Below, piece after piece: positions 52,759 through 64,000 of a DNA stretch of 64,000 nucleotides; the first letter of the stretch is position 1; every line of letters starts with the position of its first letter. This stretch comes from Microbacterium sp. BH-3-3-3 (GTDB taxonomy: Bacteria; Actinomycetota; Actinomycetes; Actinomycetales; Microbacteriaceae), in assembly GCF_001792815.1 (NCBI RefSeq), contig NZ_CP017674.1, forward strand, positions 186,001 through 250,000, written 5' to 3'. The notes under the pieces were generated by a model. It saw only the letters and a program-made list of their open reading frames with translations. It did no database searches and was not told the origin of the DNA. A program made the translations under genes and the position numbers.

Positions 52759-55216
52759 TCAGCGGATGGCGGTGCCGATCGCACCGATGACGGCGTCGAG
52801 CGGCTGACCCGACGCGTCGCGCTTCGCGCCCGCCTCGGGCAGAGCCCGCACGGCACCATCGGCGCCGACGGCGCGGGGATCGGTACCGACCCAGGCCAGA
52901 ACGAGGGCGTCTTCGCCGCGCAGCAGGCGCTGCGCGCGCACGCCACCGGTGGCACGGCCCTTCGCCGGATACTCGGTGAACGCCGAGACCTTCGCGCTGC
53001 CCGCATCGGTGCCGGGAAGGGCGGCCGAAGAACCCGCGACGGTGACCACGACCGCGTCGAACGCCGACGCCCCCACGACCGCGAAGGCGATGACGTGGGC
53101 GCCGTCCGCGAGCCGGATGCCGGCCATGCCCCCGCGGAACGGCCCTGGGGGCGCACCGACGAGGCTTCGAAACGCAGCAACTGCGCGTCGCTCGCGACGA
53201 AGACGAGCTCGGCGTTGTCTCCCGCGGGTGCGGCGCCGACGACGCGGTCGCCGTCGCGCAGCGAGATGATCTCGATGTCGGGCTTGGTGCCCAGCTCGCT
53301 CGCGGCGACGCGCTTGACCACGCCCTGCGCGGTGCCCAGTGCGATCATGGGGCCCCCGACGAGGGGGACGAGTGCGACCACCGTCTCGCCCTTGGCGAGG
53401 GTGAGGTACTGCTCCACCTTCGTGCCGGCGGCCACCTGCACGGCGTTGGCCGGGACCGAGGGAAGGTCGACGGGAGAGAAACGCACCAGGCGCCCCGCCG
53501 AGGTCACGGCACCGATGTCGCCACGCGTGGTCGTGTCGACCGACGAGCGGATCGCGTCGTGCTTGGACCGACGAGCCGGGGGCACCACCCCGCCGGCGGG
53601 CGCGTCGGCGATGAGCTCGGCGCGCACCATGCGACCGGTCGACGAGAGGTAGACGCGGCACGGGGCGTCGGCGATCTGCAGGTCGGCGGCGGCGGCGGCA
53701 GCAGCACGGGCCGACCGGGGTTGCACCGGCCCGCCGTTGAGCAGCATCGTGCGCCGGGGCGTGCCGTACGCCTCGGCGGCGGCATCGAGTTCGGTCGCGA
53801 CCAACTGTCGCAGGAGCGTCTCGCTGCCGAGCAGTTCGACCAGCGCGGCGATCTCGGCGTGCAACTGATCGCGCTCGGCCTCGAGCTCGATGCGCGAGAA
53901 CTTCGTCAGGCGCCGCAGGCGCAGCTCGAGGATGTACTCGGCCTGCAGATGTGAGAGGTCGAAGACCTCCCGCAGCTTGGTTCGAGCCTGGTCGCCGTCG
54001 TCCGAGGAGCGGATGACCTGGATGACCTCGTCGATGTCGAGGATCGCGATCAGCAGGCCCTCGACCAGGTGCAGGCGTTCGCGCTTGCGCGCCAGGCGGT
54101 ACTCGCTGCGGCGCGTGACCACCCGGATGCGGTGCTCGATGTACACGCGCAGCATGTCGCGCAGCCCGAGCGTCTGCGGCTGACCGTCGACGAGGGCGAC
54201 GTTGTTGATGCCGAACGAGTCCTCGAGGGGGGTCAACCGGTAGAGCTGCTCGAGCACGGCCTTCGGGTCGAAACCGGTCTTGATGCCCACCACCAGGCGC
54301 AGACCGTGGTTGCGGTCGGTGAGGTCGGTCACATCGGCGATGCCGGTGAGCTTCTTCGCCTGCACGGCGTCTTTGATCTTCTCGATGACCCGCTCGGGTC
54401 CGACCAGGTAGGGCAGCTCGGTGAAGACGATGCCCGTACGCCGGGGGCCGAGCGACTCGATCGACGCCTTCGCCCGGGTGCGGAAGCTGCCGCGGCCGTT
54501 CGTGTAGGCGTCCTTGATGCCGTCCAAGCCCACGATGATCCCCCCGAGGGGAGATCGGGGCCCGGGACGAACTCCATGAGCTCCTCGACCGTGGCATCCG
54601 GATTCTGCAGCAGGTGCGTGGCCGCCCCCACGACCTCGATGAGGTTGTGGGGCGCCATGTTGGTCGCCATGCCGACCGCGATGCCGGTCGCGCCGTTCAC
54701 GAGCAGGTTCGGGAAGGCGGCGGGCAGCACCTCGGGCTGCTGGAACTGGCCGTCGTAGTTGGGGATGAAATCGACGACGTCCTCGTCGAGGTTCTCGGTC
54801 AGCGCCAGGGCGGCCGCGGCCAGACGGGCCTCGGTGTAACGGGGAGCTGCGGGGCCGTCGTCGAGCGAACCGAAATTGCCGTGACCGTCGACCAGCGGCA
54901 CGCGCAGCGAGAACGCCTGCGCAAGGCGCACGAGCGCGTCGTAGATCGGGGCGTCGCCGTGGGGGTGCAGCTTTCCCATCACCTCGCCCACGACACGGGC
55001 GCTCTTCACGTGCCCGCGGTCGGGCCGGAGCCCCATCTCGGCCATCTGGTACAGGATGCGCCGCTGCACGGGCTTCAACCCGTCACGCGCGTCGGGAAGG
55101 GCACGCGAGTAGATGACCGAGTAGGCGTACTCGAGGAAGGACCCCTGCATCTCGGTGGAGACATCGACGTCTTCGATGCGCTCGGTCACGGGGGCGGAGG
55201 AACGGGAATCGGGCAT
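52759..55216 (-). pseudogene. parC: DNA topoisomerase IV subunit A, twice frameshifted as sequenced
   Basis: The DNA-cutting subunit partner of ParE. The minus strand reads in three frame segments that join into a normal 819-residue protein: N-terminal part from the ATG at 55216 with the active-site Tyr in [12 protein letters not shown]; a break at six C (54540-54545) where seven would restore [16 protein letters not shown]; a middle part through the tower and first beta-pinwheel repeats; then a break at five C (53129-53133) where six would restore GRSAGGMAGIRLADGAH to the stop at 52759. Each break is a one-base deletion in a G run of the coding strand. It is convergent with parE. Confidence 0.93.
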
Positions 55217-55286
55217 AGAGGAGGCCTCGGGTCGGGCGGGCGTCCGGATCGGACGGGGATCGGAGCCGTGTGGAAGACTTGCTCCG

Positions 55287-56414
55287 ATGTCACTCAGCCT
55301 ACCGGCGGACCCGCCGCGCTCCCGGAGCCTCACCGGTGTGGTGACGCAGACCATCGCCGCGTTGTCGGGGGAGTCCGACTGGCTCGCCCCCGCGCGCAGC
55401 GCGATCGTGTTCGTCGTCGACGGCCTGGGCAGCCACAACCTCGCCGCGCGTCGCGGACACGCGCGCTTCCTGTCGTCGGCGGGCGGGCGTCGCGACGTCG
55501 CGCGCACGGTGTTCCCCTCGACCACCGCCGCCGCCCTGACGAGTCTGCTGACCGGCACCGACCCCGGTGTGCACGGCATCGTGGGCTACCGCGCCCGCGT
55601 CCCGGGCACACGCACCGCCCCCAACCAGTTGCACGGCTGGGAGACCGACGGCCTCGATCCGCACACGTGGCAGCGCAGCCGGCCCCTGCTCGAGCAGCGC
55701 GTCGACGCGGGGCACCCGTGCTTCGTCGTTTCGCGCCCGGCCTACGCCGGAACCGGCTTCACCGAAGCGACGCTCCGTGGCGCCGAGCTCGTCTCGTCGA
55801 ACGACATCGACGAACGCGTGCGCCTCGCGGCCGACCTGGCGGCCCGGCATGCCGGAGCCCTGGTGTACCTCTACGCCCCGGAACTCGACACGGCGGGCCA
55901 CCGCGACGGCTGGGAGTCGGATCGCTGGACCGACGCGCTCGAGACGGTGGATGCCGCCGCCCGCCGCCTCGGCGAGTCGATCGACGCGGGCACCGGCGTG
56001 CTCGTGACCGCCGACCACGGCATGGTGGACGTCCCTGCGCACAAGCACGTGCTGCTGCGCGACGGCGACGAGCTGCTCGACGGCGTCGACCTGCTCGGGG
56101 GTGAACCCCGCATGCTGCACCTCTACGCCGACGAGGGGCGAGCGGATGCCGTGGCTGCGGCCTGGAAGGCCCGCGAGGCGTCGCGCGCCTGGGTGCTGAC
56201 CCGCGACGAGGCGATCGCGGCGGGCCTGTTCGGTCGGGTCGACGACGAGGTACGGGAGCGGATCGGCGACGTCGTCGTCGCGGCGCGCGGGCGCTTCGCC
56301 TACTACGACGACCGCGAGGCCGACAAGCGACCCCAGCGCATGATCGGCCAGCACGGCTCGCTGACCGAAGAGGAACGCACGGTGCCGCTGCTGCGCCTCG
56401 GCGCCTTCGCCTGA
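55287..56414 (+). CDS. Alkaline-phosphatase-superfamily nucleotide pyrophosphatase/phosphodiesterase
   Basis: A 375-residue metallo-enzyme of the NPP/phosphodiesterase group. Metal and nucleophile sites: [10 protein letters not shown], the Thr/Ser nucleophile in [34 protein letters not shown] and [10 protein letters not shown]. There is no signal peptide, so it is probably cytoplasmic. Substrates may be nucleotides or phosphodiesters; the sequence does not decide. The ATG at 55287 is where the conserved region begins. It is divergent from parC (70 bp) and convergent with sepH. Confidence 0.88.
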   Translation: MSLSLPADPPRSRSLTGVVTQTIAALSGESDWLAPARSAIVFVVDGLGSHNLAARRGHARFLSSAGGRRDVARTVFPSTTAAALTSLLTGTDPGVHGIVGYRARVPGTRTAPNQLHGWETDGLDPHTWQRSRPLLEQRVDAGHPCFVVSRPAYAGTGFTEATLRGAELVSSNDIDERVRLAADLAARHAGALVYLYAPELDTAGHRDGWESDRWTDALETVDAAARRLGESIDAGTGVLVTADHGMVDVPAHKHVLLRDGDELLDGVDLLGGEPRMLHLYADEGRADAVAAAWKAREASRAWVLTRDEAIAAGLFGRVDDEVRERIGDVVVAARGRFAYYDDREADKRPQRMIGQHGSLTEEERTVPLLRLGAFA

Positions 56415-56422
56415 GCCGTCTC

Positions 56423-56453
56423 GCGCGGGCGGGGTCCCGGCATCCGCCCGCGC
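56423..56453. terminator. Hairpin between phosphodiesterase and sepH genes
   Basis: A 10-bp stem (GCGCGGGCGG and CCGCCCGCGC) with an 11-nt loop lies between convergent genes. There is no T-run. Confidence 0.5.
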
Positions 56454-56484
56454 ACCATCCGCGTGCGGGACCGGGGAGAGAGCG

Positions 56485-57522
56485 TCAGCTCTCGTCGGTG
56501 CGCGCCCCGAACACGATCTCGTCCCACGACGGCATCGACGGGCGCCCCTTGGTGCGCCGCGCGGAATCCGCCGACGACGAAGACGAACGATCCGGGTCGG
56601 CGGGGGAGTCCGCGTCAGTGGACGGCGTCGGCTCGACCGCGTCGAACAGCGACACCGGGGGGCCCGACGGACGCCGCTCGGGAGACGGCTCGCTCTCGGT
56701 CATGCCGGGGAGCGGTTCCCGCTGCCCACGACGACGGCGCAGGGCCTCGAGCAGGTCGGCCGTCTCCGACGAGGCGACCGGGGCGTCGGGAGCGCGATTG
56801 ATGGCCGCGGCCTGCACGGCGGGGGCGATGGGGCCGGTGCCTTCGACTCCCGGCTCGTCCTCGATGTCGAGGCGACGGGGACCGAACGACCCGCTGTCGA
56901 AACGCGAGTCGTCCTTCGAGACGGTGTCGAGGGCGCGGAGGCGCGGGATGAGCCCCTCGGGGAGCGACCCCTGCCGTGAGAGCTGGATGGCGTCGGCGTT
57001 CTGCGGCGACAGGCTGCTGCGGCGCGGGTCGAAGCCCCACCGCGCGTCGTGGTCGATGCCGTTGGCCGTGAATTCGAGCTTCACCAGCCAGCTCGAACCC
57101 TCTTTCCAGCTGGTCCAGCGCTCGGCTGAGGCACCGGCCTCACCGAGCTTGGCGCGCACGGCCGCACCGAAAGTGATGGGGGCGTCGTGCTCGAGGGCAC
57201 CGCCGAGCAGCACCGGGACGGCCAGGGCCTGACCGACGACGTGCTCGCGCTCGGCGAGGACCGGGCGCTCGAAACGCTCGACGTCTTCGACGCGGGCGTT
57301 CAGCAGGGTCGCCACCTCGCGGGCCGACATCCCGGCGCGGATGTGCGCCTGGATCTCGCGGGGGCTGGGGCGCGGGGCACGGTCGTCGTCGCTGCGATCA
57401 CGACGGGCGCGGCGCGCCTCGGCGCGCAGCACGTCGTCGAGCGGCAGCGCGAAGCGCTCGCCCGCCTGAGTCGCGACGACGAGGACGTCGTCCTCGGTGC
57501 CGATGACTTTGAGCTGTTCCAT
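56485..57522 (-). CDS. sepH: Septation protein SepH (DUF3071)
   Basis: A 345-residue protein. The N-terminal DUF3071 domain (about 1-170) holds MEQLKVIGTEDDVLVVA, the helix-turn-helix-like SPREIQAHIRAGMSAREVATLL and the RWGFDPR end; the C-terminal half is disordered and charged, ending in the conserved SWDEIVFG. In Streptomyces and Mycobacterium SepH stimulates FtsZ assembly at the septum. The ATG at 57522 is chosen over the GTG 9 nt upstream because it begins the conserved region, with GGAGGGG upstream. Confidence 0.92.
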   Translation of the reverse strand: MEQLKVIGTEDDVLVVATQAGERFALPLDDVLRAEARRARRDRSDDDRAPRPSPREIQAHIRAGMSAREVATLLNARVEDVERFERPVLAEREHVVGQALAVPVLLGGALEHDAPITFGAAVRAKLGEAGASAERWTSWKEGSSWLVKLEFTANGIDHDARWGFDPRRSSLSPQNADAIQLSRQGSLPEGLIPRLRALDTVSKDDSRFDSGSFGPRRLDIEDEPGVEGTGPIAPAVQAAAINRAPDAPVASSETADLLEALRRRRGQREPLPGMTESEPSPERRPSGPPVSLFDAVEPTPSTDADSPADPDRSSSSSADSARRTKGRPSMPSWDEIVFGARTDES

Positions 57523-57744
57523 GCGAAACACCCCTCCGATCTGCGGTCGAGGCCCATGCTGACACGCTCGCCGCGTGGTTCCGGGAATATCGCGGGCGCG
57601 CCGCGAGTTTCACGCCTCGCCCAATACGCAACCCGTCCCCCGAGCATTTGCTTATCGAGGTCGGGTCATGCAAACTATGGCCGCCCGATCGGGCACCCGA
57701 TGGGGCACAGCACCACAAAACACTGGAAGTAGAGACCTGCACGC

Positions 57745-58038
57745 ATGGCAACGGATTACGACGCACCGCGCAAGACCGAGGACGACAGCGAGTCGATCGA
57801 GGCCCTCAAGGAGCGCGTGCCCGACAAGGCGTCGGGGTCGATCGACAACGAGGACGCCGACAACCCTTCGGGCTTCGAACTGCCCGGCGCCGACCTCTCC
57901 GACATCGAGCTCGATGTCGTCGTTCTCCCCGCTCAGGAAGACGAGTTCACCTGCATGAACTGCTTCCTCGTGAAGCACCGCTCCCAGATCGCAGAAGAGA
58001 GCGGCCCCGGCTTCATCTGCCTGGAGTGCGCAGCCTGA
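57745..58038 (+). CDS. DUF4193 family protein
   Basis: A 97-residue acidic protein with [14 protein letters not shown] at the start and a C-terminal CxxC...CxxC zinc ribbon: [13 protein letters not shown] and ICLECAA. It is an actinobacteria-wide family, typically next to dut and DUF3093 genes as here. The function is unknown; zinc binding is inferred from the four Cys. The last 26 bp overlap the convergent DUF3093 gene. Confidence 0.93.
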   Translation: MATDYDAPRKTEDDSESIEALKERVPDKASGSIDNEDADNPSGFELPGADLSDIELDVVVLPAQEDEFTCMNCFLVKHRSQIAEESGPGFICLECAA

Positions 58039-58504
58039 CCTGAGCACGCTGGATCGCCGCCACCAGGCGATCCGGCGTGCGGGTGGACACCACCCACGAC
58101 GGGGTCGGATCGTCGGGGTCGGTCACGGGAATCGTGACGACACCGTCGACACCACCCCGGATGACGTGCCAGGCCCGGTGGTCGAGACCACTCCCGCGGG
58201 CCGTGCGCGCCTCTTCGGCGGCCACGCCGACGGGGGTCCCCAAGAACTCCACCGGGATGTGGCCGCGACCTGCGCGCAACTCGCCGTCGCGGATCTCGAC
58301 GACGGGGGAGATGGCGACGAGACCCACCACGATCGCCACCGACACCAGGAGCCCGATGAACAGGGCCAGCGTGGTGTCGAGCGGCGAGAACACCAGGGCG
58401 GCCATGGGGCCGCACACGGCGGCGGCGACGAGCGCCCAGAGCGACGGGCTCAGACGCTCTCGATAGTCGGCTGCGGTGCGGATGCCGCACCCCCTCTTCT
58501 GCAT
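58013..58504 (-). CDS. DUF3093 family membrane protein
   Basis: A 163-residue protein with two adjacent membrane helices (about 25-70) and a soluble C-terminal domain ending [32 protein letters not shown] and the [22 protein letters not shown] segment are DUF3093 features. The function is unknown. The ATG at 58504 lies only 12 bp from the dut start, so the two divergent promoters must overlap or lie within the opposing genes. The 3' end overlaps DUF4193 by 26 bp. Confidence 0.9.
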   Translation of the reverse strand: MQKRGCGIRTAADYRERLSPSLWALVAAAVCGPMAALVFSPLDTTLALFIGLLVSVAIVVGLVAISPVVEIRDGELRAGRGHIPVEFLGTPVGVAAEEARTARGSGLDHRAWHVIRGGVDGVVTIPVTDPDDPTPSWVVSTRTPDRLVAAIQRAQVRLRTPGR

Positions 58505-58516
58505 TACCCTCGTGGG

Positions 58517-58972
58517 GTGACCGAAACGGTGGACGTCCCAATTGTCGCATCCGAGCCCCCGGTCTTCGCCCACCCCGGCGACGCCGGTGCCGACCTGATC
58601 GCCGCCGAGGCCGTGCGCCTGCAACCCGGGCGCCGTGCGCTGGTGTCCACCGGCGTGCGCATCGCCCTCCCCGAGGGCCACGCGGCCTTCGTGGTGCCCC
58701 GCAGCGGGCTCGCTGCGAAGCACGGCATCACCGTCCTCAACTCCCCGGGCACGATCGACGCCGGGTACCGCGGCGAGATCAAGGTGGCCCTGCTGAACAC
58801 CGACCTCGACGAGGCCTATGACATCGCGGTCGGAGACCGCATCGCCCAGCTCATCGTGATGCCCGTCCCGCCCGTGCGCTTCGTCCCCGTCGACGAACTT
58901 CCCGACAGCGTGCGCGGCGACGGCGGTTTCGGATCGAGCGGATACCAGAGCCTTCAAGGGAGCACACGATGA
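58517..58972 (+). CDS. dut: dUTP pyrophosphatase
   Basis: Hydrolyses dUTP to dUMP, keeping uracil out of DNA. A 151-residue trimeric-type dUTPase with the five motifs: [45 protein letters not shown] and the C-terminal [10 protein letters not shown]. The GTG at 58517 follows TACCCT (58505-58510) by 6 nt, a leaderless pattern; an earlier in-frame start would run through the divergent gene. It overlaps DUF3710 by 4 nt. Confidence 0.96.
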   Translation: MTETVDVPIVASEPPVFAHPGDAGADLIAAEAVRLQPGRRALVSTGVRIALPEGHAAFVVPRSGLAAKHGITVLNSPGTIDAGYRGEIKVALLNTDLDEAYDIAVGDRIAQLIVMPVPPVRFVPVDELPDSVRGDGGFGSSGYQSLQGSTR

Positions 58973-59592
58973 CCGACAACGACCAGCCCGGCACAGACCA
59001 GCCCGGAACCGAGGTCGTCACGGCGGCCAAGAGCGCCCCGGCCGATCGCGACAGCGCCGGCCCCTTCGACGAATCCGAAGCGAACCCGGTACGCCCCTAC
59101 ATCGACCTGGGCGGCATCAAGATCCTCCCGCGCGAAGGACTCAACCTGCGCCTCGAGGTCGAGGAGCAGACCAAGCGCATCGTGGCCGTGGGTCTCGACT
59201 ACTCCGAGTCCACCCTGCAGGTGCAGCCCTTCGCGGCCCCGCGCACCAGCGGCCTGTGGGAAGAGACGCGCGAGCAGATCCGACAGCAGGTCAAGCAGCA
59301 GGGCGGCCGCGTCGAGGAGCGCGAGGGCCCGCTGGGTCCCGAGCTGCTCGCCGAGGTGCCGGTCATGGCCGGCGCCGACGGCTCGGCCAAGCGTCTGGCC
59401 CGCTTCGTGGGCGTCGACGGCCCGCGCTGGTTCCTGCGCGGGGTGATCGGGGGAGCCGCGACCTCCGACGTCGCGGCCGCCGCCGCCGTCGAAGACCTCT
59501 TCCGCTCGATCGTCGTGGTGCGGGGCACCTCGCCCATGCCGCCGCGCGATCTGATCCCCCTCCGGATGCCGGCGACCCCCGGCACCGCATGA
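58969..59592 (+). CDS. DUF3710 family protein
   Basis: A 207-residue soluble protein with an acidic, disordered N-terminus (about 1-45) and the family core starting [19 protein letters not shown]; the later [11 protein letters not shown] segment is also typical. It is conserved next to dut in actinobacteria (mycobacterial Rv2696c next to dut Rv2697c). The function is unknown. Coupled to dut (58969-58972 overlap) and to DUF3159 (59589-59592 overlap). Confidence 0.92.
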   Translation: MTDNDQPGTDQPGTEVVTAAKSAPADRDSAGPFDESEANPVRPYIDLGGIKILPREGLNLRLEVEEQTKRIVAVGLDYSESTLQVQPFAAPRTSGLWEETREQIRQQVKQQGGRVEEREGPLGPELLAEVPVMAGADGSAKRLARFVGVDGPRWFLRGVIGGAATSDVAAAAAVEDLFRSIVVVRGTSPMPPRDLIPLRMPATPGTA

Positions 59593-60344
59593 GCGACGAC
59601 TCGCCGCGCCCGGCGCACGACGACGCCCGCGTCCCCCTCGAGCCGCCTTCGGCCGCAGACAGCGTCGGAGCCGCGCTGGGGAACGCCGCGCGTCGCGCGG
59701 GCCTCGACCCCGCGAAGCACAGCTCCACCGGCGCTGCCGTGTGGTCGGCGATGGGCGGGTGGCGCGGCATCCTGGAATCGGTGCTGCCGTCGCTGGCGTT
59801 CGTCGTGCTGTTCACGGTCACGATCGATCCCGAGACGCGCCAGGGCAACCTCTGGGTGAGCCTCGGGGTGTCGGTGGGTCTCGCCGTGGTCTTCACGCTG
59901 GCGCGCCTCATCGCGAAGTCTCCGCCCAGCGCCGCCATCGGGGGTCTGCTCGCCACCGCGGGCGCCGCGATCCTGGCCCTGGTGACGGGCCGCGGTCAGG
60001 ACAATTTCGTGCTCGGGTTCTTCACGAACGGCGCGTACGGCACGGCCTTCCTGGTCTCGGCCCTCATCGGCTGGCCGCTCATCGGCCTCGCGGCGGGCTA
60101 CCTGCTGGGCGAGGGCACGGCCTGGCGGGCGGACCGCCGCAAGCGTCGGGCCTACACCTGGCTCTCGATCGCCTGGGCGGCGCTGTTCGCGGCGCGCCTG
60201 ATCGTGCAGCTTCCGCTGTACTCCGCGGGCGATGTGACCGCGCTCGGCACGCTGAAGATCGTCATGGGCCTGCCGCTGTTCGCCCCGATGCTCGCCGTGA
60301 CGTGGCTCGTGGTGCGCGCTCTCACTCCTCGCCGAGAGTCCTGA
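59589..60344 (+). CDS. DUF3159 family membrane protein
   Basis: A 251-residue protein with a ~60-residue cytoplasmic head and about five or six membrane helices. GWRGILESVLPSLAFVVLF, VTGRGQDNFVLGFFTNGAYG and the RADRRKRRAYTWLSIAWAALF segment are DUF3159 features. The function is unknown. It is the last gene of dut-DUF3710-DUF3159, joined to DUF3710 by a 4-nt ATGA overlap. Its stop lies 4 nt before the palindrome at 60348. Confidence 0.9.
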   Translation: MSDDSPRPAHDDARVPLEPPSAADSVGAALGNAARRAGLDPAKHSSTGAAVWSAMGGWRGILESVLPSLAFVVLFTVTIDPETRQGNLWVSLGVSVGLAVVFTLARLIAKSPPSAAIGGLLATAGAAILALVTGRGQDNFVLGFFTNGAYGTAFLVSALIGWPLIGLAAGYLLGEGTAWRADRRKRRAYTWLSIAWAALFAARLIVQLPLYSAGDVTALGTLKIVMGLPLFAPMLAVTWLVVRALTPRRES

Positions 60345-60347
60345 TAA

Positions 60348-60365
60348 TATCTTGACATCAAGATA
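60348..60365. promoter_or_regulatory. Palindromic operator upstream of acnA
   Basis: A perfect inverted repeat TATCTTGA-CA-TCAAGATA, 113 bp before the acnA start. It contains a -35-like TTGACA and partly follows a -10-like GATAAT (60343-60348). The 8-2-8 layout fits MarR-type or similar dimeric repressors. I cannot name the regulator. Confidence 0.65.
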
Positions 60366-60477
60366 AATCCGTCGCCCCAGACGGTTAGGTCGACCTTCCT
60401 GGCATCGACGTCTCCGCGCGGGGAAGATGGGAAACTGCGGGTCTACACCTGCGCATTCGCCGACGAAGGAGACGATC

Positions 60478-63318
<2,841 letters not shown>

Positions 63319-63332
63319 CACACCCGCACCGT

Positions 63333-63363
63333 CGTGCCCCGGGAGCCTCGCTCCCGGGGCACG
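63333..63363 (+). terminator. Terminator after acnA
   Basis: A 13-bp perfect stem (CGTGCCCCGGGAG) with a CCTCG loop starts 15 nt after the acnA stop. Confidence 0.8.
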
Positions 63364-63484
63364 CGGCGTTTGCGGAGACCACGAAACGACCGTGATCGCA
63401 AGGCGTTGCCGGGCCCGACCGGCCCCCCGAGACTAGAATCGACAGGTATTCGCACCACTGCGTCTACCGCACGAGAGGAGTCGC

Positions 63485-64000
63485 ATGGCTCTCCTACCCG
63501 GCATTCACGGTCCCCGTGACCTCGACGACCTGGGCCCCGCGCAGCTGCGTCAGCTGGCCGCTGAGGTCCGGTCGTTCCTCGTCGAGAACGTCTCGCGCAC
63601 CGGCGGCCACCTCGGTCCGAACCTGGGCGTCGTCGAACTGACGATCGCCCTGCACAAGGTGTTCGACTCGCCCGCCGATCCCATCATCTTCGACACCGGT
63701 CATCAGTCGTACGTCCACAAGATGCTCACCGGGCGTCAGGACTTCGCCAACCTCCGCTCGCGCGGGGGATTGGCAGGGTATCCGCAGCGCTCCGAGAGCG
63801 AGCACGACGTCGTCGAGTCCTCGCACGCGTCGAGCTCGCTGAGCTGGGCAGACGGGGTCTCGCGCGCGTTCTCGCGCACCGGACGCACCGATCGTCACGT
63901 GGTCGCCGTCGTCGGAGACGGCGCGCTCACGGGCGGCATGACGTGGGAGGCGCTGAACAACATCAGCGACGACAACGACCGCAACCTCGTCATCGTCGTC
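63485..64000 (+). CDS. dxs: 1-deoxy-D-xylulose-5-phosphate synthase (5' part; cut by window edge)
   Basis: Condenses pyruvate and glyceraldehyde 3-phosphate, the first step of the MEP isoprenoid pathway. The visible 172 residues include [32 protein letters not shown] and the thiamine diphosphate motif [16 protein letters not shown] (about 140-155), typical of the DXS N-terminal domain. The ATG at 63485 has GAGAGGAG upstream. A -10-like TAGAAT at 63434-63439 precedes it. The full protein would be about 640 residues; the rest lies beyond the window. Confidence 0.95.
   Translation, partial: MALLPGIHGPRDLDDLGPAQLRQLAAEVRSFLVENVSRTGGHLGPNLGVVELTIALHKVFDSPADPIIFDTGHQSYVHKMLTGRQDFANLRSRGGLAGYPQRSESEHDVVESSHASSSLSWADGVSRAFSRTGRTDRHVVAVVGDGALTGGMTWEALNNISDDNDRNLVIVV

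Overview
This is a high-GC actinobacterial chromosome segment, most likely Microbacterium or a close Microbacteriaceae relative. The pointers are GC-rich codon use, GTG starts, a FasR-type regulator in front of fabD-fabH-acpP-fabF, glnA2-glnE, SepH, and many actinobacteria-specific DUF families (DUF3145, DUF4191, DUF4193, DUF3093, DUF3710, DUF3159). I see no IS elements, phage genes or CRISPR arrays. The window is core chromosome with a few accessory insertions. Both edges cut genes: peptide deformylase on the left and dxs on the right.

Layout. 0-11 kb: def, a DMT-like transporter, a CAT-anticodon tRNA, two coupled CNNM/HlyC-type membrane proteins, a YtrA/ABC operon with its own operator, a two-component system divergent from a Pro-rich surface protein, and DUF3145. 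11.7-19.4 kb (minus strand): fabF, acpP, fabH, fabD, the regulator fasR and aceE, a fatty-acid block fed by pyruvate dehydrogenase. 19.6-25.2 kb: a membrane protein, tRNA-Val, a zinc-ribbon coiled coil, an orphan PolA-like polymerase, rnpB, a lipoprotein, polyphosphate glucokinase and a small SPOR-like protein. 25.2-29.5 kb: glnA2-glnE. 29.6-35.3 kb: acyl-CoA ligase, DUF2277, a sortase-anchored alkaline phosphatase, a small orphan ORF and an orphan AAA/HTH ATPase. 35.4-43.9 kb: glnA1 with a GlnR box, RDD protein, DUF4191, an unknown anchored protein, sucB, lpdA and pepA. 44-50.5 kb: PAC2 protein, rpoD with a structured leader, a CofE-like protein, an ATP-grasp protein, two racemase-like genes and DUF7455. 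50.6-55.2 kb: convergent parE and parC, both frameshifted as sequenced. 55.3-64 kb: phosphodiesterase, sepH, DUF4193, DUF3093, dut, DUF3710, DUF3159, acnA and dxs.

The most interesting observations: (1) two coupled alanine-racemase-like genes whose catalytic Lys and Tyr lie on different polypeptides; (2) three one-base deletions, all in G homopolymers, confined to the topoisomerase IV pair; (3) about sixteen genes with a TANNNT -10 box 6-8 nt before the start codon, which implies leaderless transcription and helped fix start sites; (4) an unknown membrane protein where lipB-lipA sit in the mycobacterial version of the sucB-glnA1 cluster; (5) near-identical hairpins flanking the phosphatase/ATPase insertion; (6) several well-defined operators and RNA hairpins (YtrA, GlnR, DUF3145 promoter, acnA, acpP-fabF, rpoD).

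All calls were made by reading the sequence. Family names come from motif recognition, not from database searches.
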